From assembly GCA_009776965.1 (NCBI GenBank), contig WRMU01000012.1:1-16648 (forward strand): a DNA stretch of 16,648 nt, given 5' to 3'. Below are positions 13,120 to 16,648 of this stretch, piece after piece. The notes beneath the pieces were generated by a model. That model was not told where the DNA came from. It ran no database searches and saw nothing but the letters and a program-made list of their open reading frames with translations. Source of the DNA: Microgenomates group bacterium. GTDB lineage: Bacteria; Patescibacteriota; Microgenomatia; UBA1400; PJMF01. Position 1 is the first letter of the stretch. Each line of letters starts with the position of its first letter. Made by a program: the position numbers and the translations under genes.

Positions 13120-13201
13120 GGTAGCGTCGCCTAGTGGCTATGGCAGCGGTTTCGAAAACCGCCGGGGCAACCCGTCGCAGGTTCGAGTCCTGTCGCTACC
13201 G
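13120..13201 (+). tRNA. trnS-CGA: tRNA-Ser(CGA)
   Basis: The acceptor is GGTAGCG/CGCTACC (13120-13126 with 13194-13200), discriminator G as expected for serine tRNAs. The anticodon stem is GCGGT/ACCGC around loop TTCGAAA, anticodon CGA. A long variable arm CGGG/CCCG and T-arm GCAGG/CCTGT with loop TTCGAGT complete it. It reads UCG. Its 3' end is 3 bases before the alkC-like start codon. Confidence 0.95.
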
Positions 13202-13204
13202 CAT

Positions 13205-14290
13205 ATGCCAGAATTATTAAAAAACATGCTCAATTATAATTCTTTGAGCGAGTTTGCCTTAGCTATTAAATCGGTTTATAGCTCGTTTGCGGTGGAGGAG
13301 TTTTTGGCATCGGTGATGGACAAAACATGGGATAGTTTGGAACTAAAAGCTAGAGGACGGCAGATTACTATAAATCTGGGCAGGTACTTACCGGCGGATT
13401 ATAAAGAGGCTATTGGCGTATTGGATAAAGTGGCTCCAATTTATAAAGGTTGGGGGTTGTTTTGTTTTCCTGATTTTGTGGAAGTTTTTGGGCAAGATGA
13501 AAAAAATTGGGATATATCCGTTAATGCTTTAGAGAGATATACTCCTTATGCATCGGCAGAATGGGCGGTGAGACCATTTATTATTAAACATGAAAAACGG
13601 ATGATGGACAGGGTGTATGAGTGGTCTAAACATAAAAATGAGCATGTGCGCAGGCTCTCCAGCGAGGGTTGTCGGCCAGCATTGCCTTGGTCGATAGCGT
13701 TAACTAAGTTTAAGAAAGACCCCTCCCCTATCCTGCCGATACTGGAGAGATTAAAAACTGACCCATCATTATATGTACGCAGAAGTGTGGCTAATAATCT
13801 AAACGACATTTCTAAAACTCATCCGGATTTAATGATAAAGATTGCTCGGGATTGGTATGGGAAAAATGAGGACACGAATTGGATAGTGAAGCATGGATGC
13901 CGCACATTATTAAAAAAGGGCAATCGGGAGGTGTTGGCCATTTTTGGATATGATGATGTTACTTCGATAGAAGTGAGTGATTTTAGCCTAGCGACAACTG
14001 CGTTAAAAATTGGGGAAGATACTACCTTTGCTTTTTCAATTCAGGCGAAAGAACCAACAGAGGCGAGGCTGGAATATGGGATTGATTATGTGAAGTCTAA
14101 GGGAAAAAGAAACAGAAAGATATTCCAAATATCGGAGATAACATTAGAAAAAAACGAAAAAAAACATTATCGGAGGAAATTGTCATTTAAGGATATGAGC
14201 ACGAGAAAACATTACTCAGGGATGCACTCCATTGGGTTGATTGTTAATGGGGTGGAGCGAGGAAAATTGGATTTTGAATTAGAAAAATGA
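13205..14290 (+). CDS. alkC: AlkC-like DNA glycosylase (HEAT-like repeat, DNA alkylation repair)
   Basis: The 361-residue protein begins right after tRNA-Ser. The HEAT-like domain is recognised by EEFLASVMDKTWDSLELKARGRQITINLGRYLPADYKEAIGVL (31-73), NEHVRRLSSEGCRPALPW (145-162) and PSLYVRRSVANNLNDISKTHPDL (187-209), which follow the AlkC/AlkD pattern. The C-terminal 100 residues (YDDVTSIEV onward, with EARLEYGIDYVKSKGKRNRKIF and TRKHYSGMHSIGLIVNG) form the Ig-like domain characteristic of AlkC. By family knowledge it removes 3-methyladenine-type lesions by an alkyl-cleavage base excision mechanism. The in-frame upstream ATG at 13097 is rejected, because it would encode the tRNA itself. No Shine-Dalgarno sequence exists; the mRNA probably arises when the tRNA 3' end is processed. 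Confidence 0.85.
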   Translation: MPELLKNMLNYNSLSEFALAIKSVYSSFAVEEFLASVMDKTWDSLELKARGRQITINLGRYLPADYKEAIGVLDKVAPIYKGWGLFCFPDFVEVFGQDEKNWDISVNALERYTPYASAEWAVRPFIIKHEKRMMDRVYEWSKHKNEHVRRLSSEGCRPALPWSIALTKFKKDPSPILPILERLKTDPSLYVRRSVANNLNDISKTHPDLMIKIARDWYGKNEDTNWIVKHGCRTLLKKGNREVLAIFGYDDVTSIEVSDFSLATTALKIGEDTTFAFSIQAKEPTEARLEYGIDYVKSKGKRNRKIFQISEITLEKNEKKHYRRKLSFKDMSTRKHYSGMHSIGLIVNGVERGKLDFELEK

Positions 14291-14323
14291 TTGGACAAAA
14301 CTGAGGTAAAAAATCCTCCTGCA

Positions 14324-14338
14324 TTGTAGTAAAATATG
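14324..14338 (+). promoter_or_regulatory. Extended -10-like promoter of tRNA-Ser(GCT)
   Basis: TTGTAGTAAAATATG matches 14 of 15 bases of the promoter of the other tRNA-Ser (13095-13109). The TG of the extended element is TA here, so it may be weaker. The transcript would begin near 14342, 20 bases before the tRNA. Confidence 0.5.
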
Positions 14339-14361
14339 CTCTAGGGTAATTCCTATTTTAA

Positions 14362-14447
14362 GGAGGTATCGCATAGTGGCCAATTGCAATGGGTTGCTAA
14401 CCCATACCGGTTTTTCCGGTTCCTCGGTTCGAATCCGAGTACCTCCG
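14362..14447 (+). tRNA. trnS-GCU: tRNA-Ser(GCT)
   Basis: The acceptor is GGAGGTA/TACCTCC (14362-14368 with 14440-14446), discriminator G. The anticodon stem is ATGGG/CCCAT with loop TTGCTAA, anticodon GCT (AGC/AGU codons). The variable arm is ACCGG-TTTTT-CCGGT, and the T-arm CTCGG/CCGAG with loop TTCGAAT. The CCA end is not encoded. Confidence 0.95.
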
Positions 14448-14514
14448 CCGAACTGTCGATGCTAAAAACGTAGACAGGCTGGAGGATGGATTTCAAGAGT
14501 TGATTAATAGTGTA

Positions 14515-14523
14515 TGTTATAAT
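14515..14523 (+). promoter_or_regulatory. Extended -10 promoter of the 14596-15048 gene
   Basis: TGTTATAAT is the same 9-base box found before tyrS and before the element leader. It gives a leader of about 65 bases before the ATG at 14596. Confidence 0.55.
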
Positions 14524-14530
14524 AACAAAG

Positions 14531-14547
14531 CTGATCATATTGGTCAG
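14531..14547 (+). promoter_or_regulatory. Short leader hairpin
   Basis: CTGATC (14531-14536) can pair with GGTCAG (14542-14547), one T-G, around ATATT; TGATTTTTG follows. It may be a weak attenuator or just an mRNA 5' stabiliser. It is located at the transcript's first bases. Confidence 0.35.
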
Positions 14548-14595
14548 TGATTTTTGACAAAGAGGTGATTGTTTTTGTACAAAGGAGGAAAAATA

Positions 14596-15048
14596 ATGGA
14601 AGCGGGAGAAAATCAAATCGTGCGGAGGCTGGAAAGGTATTTTTTGAAATTACTGAGCGAGGCAGGATATAACGTCGTCGAGGATAGGGACAGCGCGAAG
14701 CTGGATTGGACAGTAAACCAATATTTCCTAGGTGCTAGTTTTGAGGGTAAGACTGAGTATAAATGGCCACAACTCGTTTTTCTGAGCAATGATGACGCGA
14801 AGAAATATGCTCCAGCCGTGGAAAGTGCTGCCAGAGAGATTCGTGAAGACCTAAAAAGGTTTGACCTAAATCTGACATACGTCCAGCTTGGAATAGGGAG
14901 ATACATTGACGATGGAGGAGACAGACAATGGGCCATAGACCGAGTCGGCCCGAGCAGTACACAGGTTTTTTATGAAGATGGCACTCCGATGACGGCTTAT
15001 GAGTTGGTGGATTTACTCGCCACTGATCGGGCGAGCTGGATGTTTTGA
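14596..15048 (+). CDS. Conserved-looking hypothetical protein, 150 residues
   Basis: The ATG at 14596 is fixed by a very strong Shine-Dalgarno sequence (AAAGGAGG at 14580-14587, 8 bases before), so the longer in-frame TTG at 14569 is not used. The product begins MEAGENQIVRRLERYFLKLLSEAGYNVVEDRD and ends with TAYELVDLLATDRASWMF. It has a helical N-terminus, a mixed middle (FLGASFEGKTEYKWPQLVFLSNDDAKKYAPAVESAAREI) and a basic/acidic charge mixture, with no membrane segment and no motif I recognise. It is soluble and cytoplasmic by sequence. It has its own promoter and is followed by the bidirectional terminator, so it is a monocistronic gene. Confidence 0.75.
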   Translation: MEAGENQIVRRLERYFLKLLSEAGYNVVEDRDSAKLDWTVNQYFLGASFEGKTEYKWPQLVFLSNDDAKKYAPAVESAAREIREDLKRFDLNLTYVQLGIGRYIDDGGDRQWAIDRVGPSSTQVFYEDGTPMTAYELVDLLATDRASWMF

Positions 15049-15102
15049 ATAAAAAAACCAACGCGCCCAACCGAAGAAACATCACTTACTTTGCAAAAAA
15101 TC

Positions 15103-15136
15103 GACCGCCGGTGTTTTTATGTCGGCGGTCATTTTT
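15103..15136. terminator. Bidirectional intrinsic terminator between convergent genes
   Basis: The stem GACCGCCG (15103-15110) pairs with CGGCGGTC (15123-15130) around a 12-base loop. It is followed by ATTTTT on the plus strand and by a U-run on the minus strand (AAAAAA at 15096-15100 region), so it can end both the hypothetical gene and the ABC exporter transcript. Confidence 0.88.
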
Positions 15137-15138
15137 AG

Positions 15139-16648
15139 TTAAATCCTAATATCATCGTCCTGATACTGTCCCTGCCAAAGCGAGGCATAAAAACCGTTGG
15201 CTTTTAGTAGCTGCGGGTGATTGCCTCTTTCAATAATCCGTCCTTCTTTAATAATGAGGATTAGATCAGCATCTTTGATGGTGCTTAAGCGGTGGGCGAT
15301 GATGATGGCGGTGCGACCAGAGCGGACTTTGAGAATTGCTTTTTGCACTTCAATCTCCGTTCGAGTATCCACGTTGGAAGTGGCTTCGTCTAAAATGAGG
15401 ATAGCGGGGTCGCGCAGAATGGCGCGAGCAATAGCTAATAACTGGCGCTGTCCCTGAGAGAGATTTTCTCCGCCAGTGCTGAGTTGGGTTTGATAGCCAT
15501 GAGGCAGGTGTTGGATAAACTTATCCACGCAGGCTTTGCGGGCGGCAGCTTCAATTTCTTCTTGAGTGGCATCTAATTGACCGAAGCGGAGATTTTGGGC
15601 GATGGTGCCTTTAAATAAATGAGTGTCCTGCAAGACCATCCCTATTTGCGAGCGCAAATTACTTAGATGAAAGTCGTTGATGGAGCGATGATCAAACTTG
15701 ATGGTGCCGCTATTGGTATTTAAGTCATAAAAGCGCATGAGGAGATTAACGATGGTGGTTTTGCCAGAACCAGTGGGACCAACGAGAGCAATGGTTTGGC
15801 CGCTCTTGACGGCGAAACTGATATCGCGCAATACCGGTTTATCGGGCAGATAGCTAAAGTCAATTTGGTCTAGGGTAACTTGACCGGCGAGAGTAAACTC
15901 ACCAGCCTCAATCCCAACAACTTCTTCCTCCTCATCTAAAACAGCAAATACTCTCTCGGCAGCGGCTAGAGCAAGTTGCAACTGATTGTATTGCTGAGCT
16001 AATTCGTCGATGGGGCGAGCAAATTGGCGTTTGTATTGGAAAAAACTAGTAATCCCTCCCAAAGAAATCAGCTTTTGCACTCCCAGCCAGCCGCCGAATA
16101 AACTCACCACCACAAACCCAAAATTATTAACCATCGCCATGGTCACGGGAATAAGCATGCCCAAAAGCTGGGCCATGCGACTGCTTTTCATAAAAGCTTC
16201 GTTGTGGACAGCAAATTGTTCACTCATGGCTTTTTCTTGACTGAAGATTTTAACTGTTTTTATCCCACTAATACTTTCCTCAGCAAAACCATTGATTTTG
16301 GCGATATCTTCTTGCTGCTGACTAAAATAGTGGTGGCTTTTTTTACCGATAAGAGCAGAAACCATAAAACTCAAAGGCACAGCGACAAAAGTGGCTAGGG
16401 CTAGTTGCCAGTTGATCCAAAGCATAATGCTCATGGTGCCGACTAAAGTTATGGTGCCATTGACGATGACGGCGATGGAATGGGCGAGGGCAGTGTTGAT
16501 AGCATCAACGTCGTTGGTGATGCGGCTCATTAGCTCGCCGATGGGCTGGCGATCAAAATATTTAATCGGCAGCTTTTGATATTTACCAAATAATTCGGCG
16601 CGCATTTGGAAACTAGTTTTGGCGGCGATGAGATGAGAAAAATAACTA
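15139..16648 (-). CDS. ABC exporter half-transporter, permease-ATPase fusion (5' end cut by window edge)
   Basis: The minus frame is open to the right edge, so the first ATG inside the window (16605) is not the true start: SYFSHLIAAKTSFQMRAELFGKYQKLP continues the transmembrane domain typical of type I exporters. The permease part spans to about 15950, with helices around NALAHSIAVIVNGTITLVGT and LALATFVAVPLSFMVSALI. The nucleotide-binding part contains Walker A GPTGSGKTT (15780-15754), signature LSQGQRQLLAIARAI (15462-15418), Walker B ILILDEATS (15402-15376) and the H-loop IAHRLSTI. It would export a lipid, peptide or drug as a homo- or heterodimer. Substrate cannot be assigned; the lack of a partner in view leaves both options open. 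Its transcript ends at the bidirectional terminator. Confidence 0.93.
   Translation of the reverse strand, partial: SYFSHLIAAKTSFQMRAELFGKYQKLPIKYFDRQPIGELMSRITNDVDAINTALAHSIAVIVNGTITLVGTMSIMLWINWQLALATFVAVPLSFMVSALIGKKSHHYFSQQQEDIAKINGFAEESISGIKTVKIFSQEKAMSEQFAVHNEAFMKSSRMAQLLGMLIPVTMAMVNNFGFVVVSLFGGWLGVQKLISLGGITSFFQYKRQFARPIDELAQQYNQLQLALAAAERVFAVLDEEEEVVGIEAGEFTLAGQVTLDQIDFSYLPDKPVLRDISFAVKSGQTIALVGPTGSGKTTIVNLLMRFYDLNTNSGTIKFDHRSINDFHLSNLRSQIGMVLQDTHLFKGTIAQNLRFGQLDATQEEIEAAARKACVDKFIQHLPHGYQTQLSTGGENLSQGQRQLLAIARAILRDPAILILDEATSNVDTRTEIEVQKAILKVRSGRTAIIIAHRLSTIKDADLILIIKEGRIIERGNHPQLLKANGFYASLWQGQYQDDDIRI

Noticed and set aside
13097..13204. Upstream extension of alkC
   Set aside because: It would translate the whole tRNA-Ser gene; the family begins near MPELLKNM.
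14449..14485. Hairpin CTGTC/GACAG after tRNA-Ser(GCT) as a terminator
   Set aside because: The stem is only 5 bp and no T-run follows.

Overview
The window looks like a compact bacterial chromosome segment of moderate GC content, using the standard genetic code (TAA and TGA act as stops). Genes are tightly packed, often overlap, and several start codons lie only a few bases downstream of a -10 box. Gene content (bifunctional PBP1A, HolB-like clamp loader protein, TyrRS, LemA, RmuC, VanY-type peptidase, ABC exporter) and short intergenic spaces fit a Patescibacteria/CPR-like or otherwise streamlined Gram-positive-type bacterium. This placement is an inference; no rRNA or marker phylogeny is available here.

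Layout. 1-3347 (minus): a holB-like gene coupled through a TAATG overlap to a class A penicillin-binding protein, whose proline-rich tail runs off the left edge in a near-pure G/C tract. A 39-bp divergent promoter region separates it from tyrS (3387-4541, plus). tyrS ends tail-to-tail, with an 8-bp overlap, against a LemA-family gene (minus). Next come a small membrane protein and an Xre-type regulator, again joined by TAATG.

5795-9232 is best read as a roughly 3.4-kb integrated element. Its right end is a large serine recombinase whose last 12 codons lie inside an opposite-strand tRNA gene. Its left end carries an imperfect copy of the same tRNA 3' portion. Inside are a phage-type small protein, a membrane-anchored protein of unknown function, two short ORFs, and an elaborate inverted-repeat region (about 6955-7091). 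On the minus strand that region looks like a structured RNA leader with its own extended -10 promoter and a U-run.

9332-13067: rmuC, tRNA-Arg(GCG), then a VOC/PhnB-like protein, a VanY-type D,D-carboxypeptidase, and an ECF sigma/anti-sigma pair closed by an intrinsic terminator. 13095-15048: two tRNA-Ser genes (CGA, GCT) flanking an AlkC-like DNA glycosylase gene that starts 3 bases after the first tRNA, then an unrecognised 150-residue protein. A bidirectional terminator separates this from a minus-strand ABC exporter half-transporter running off the right edge.

The items most worth following up are the structured leader inside the element, the tRNA-Ile(TAT) and tRNA-Arg(GCG) pair (both unusual anticodons in bacteria, suggesting altered TilS/TadA dependence), the tRNA-targeted serine-recombinase element with a decayed attL, and the recurrent extended -10/leaderless gene starts, including one whose leader would be made by tRNA 3' processing.
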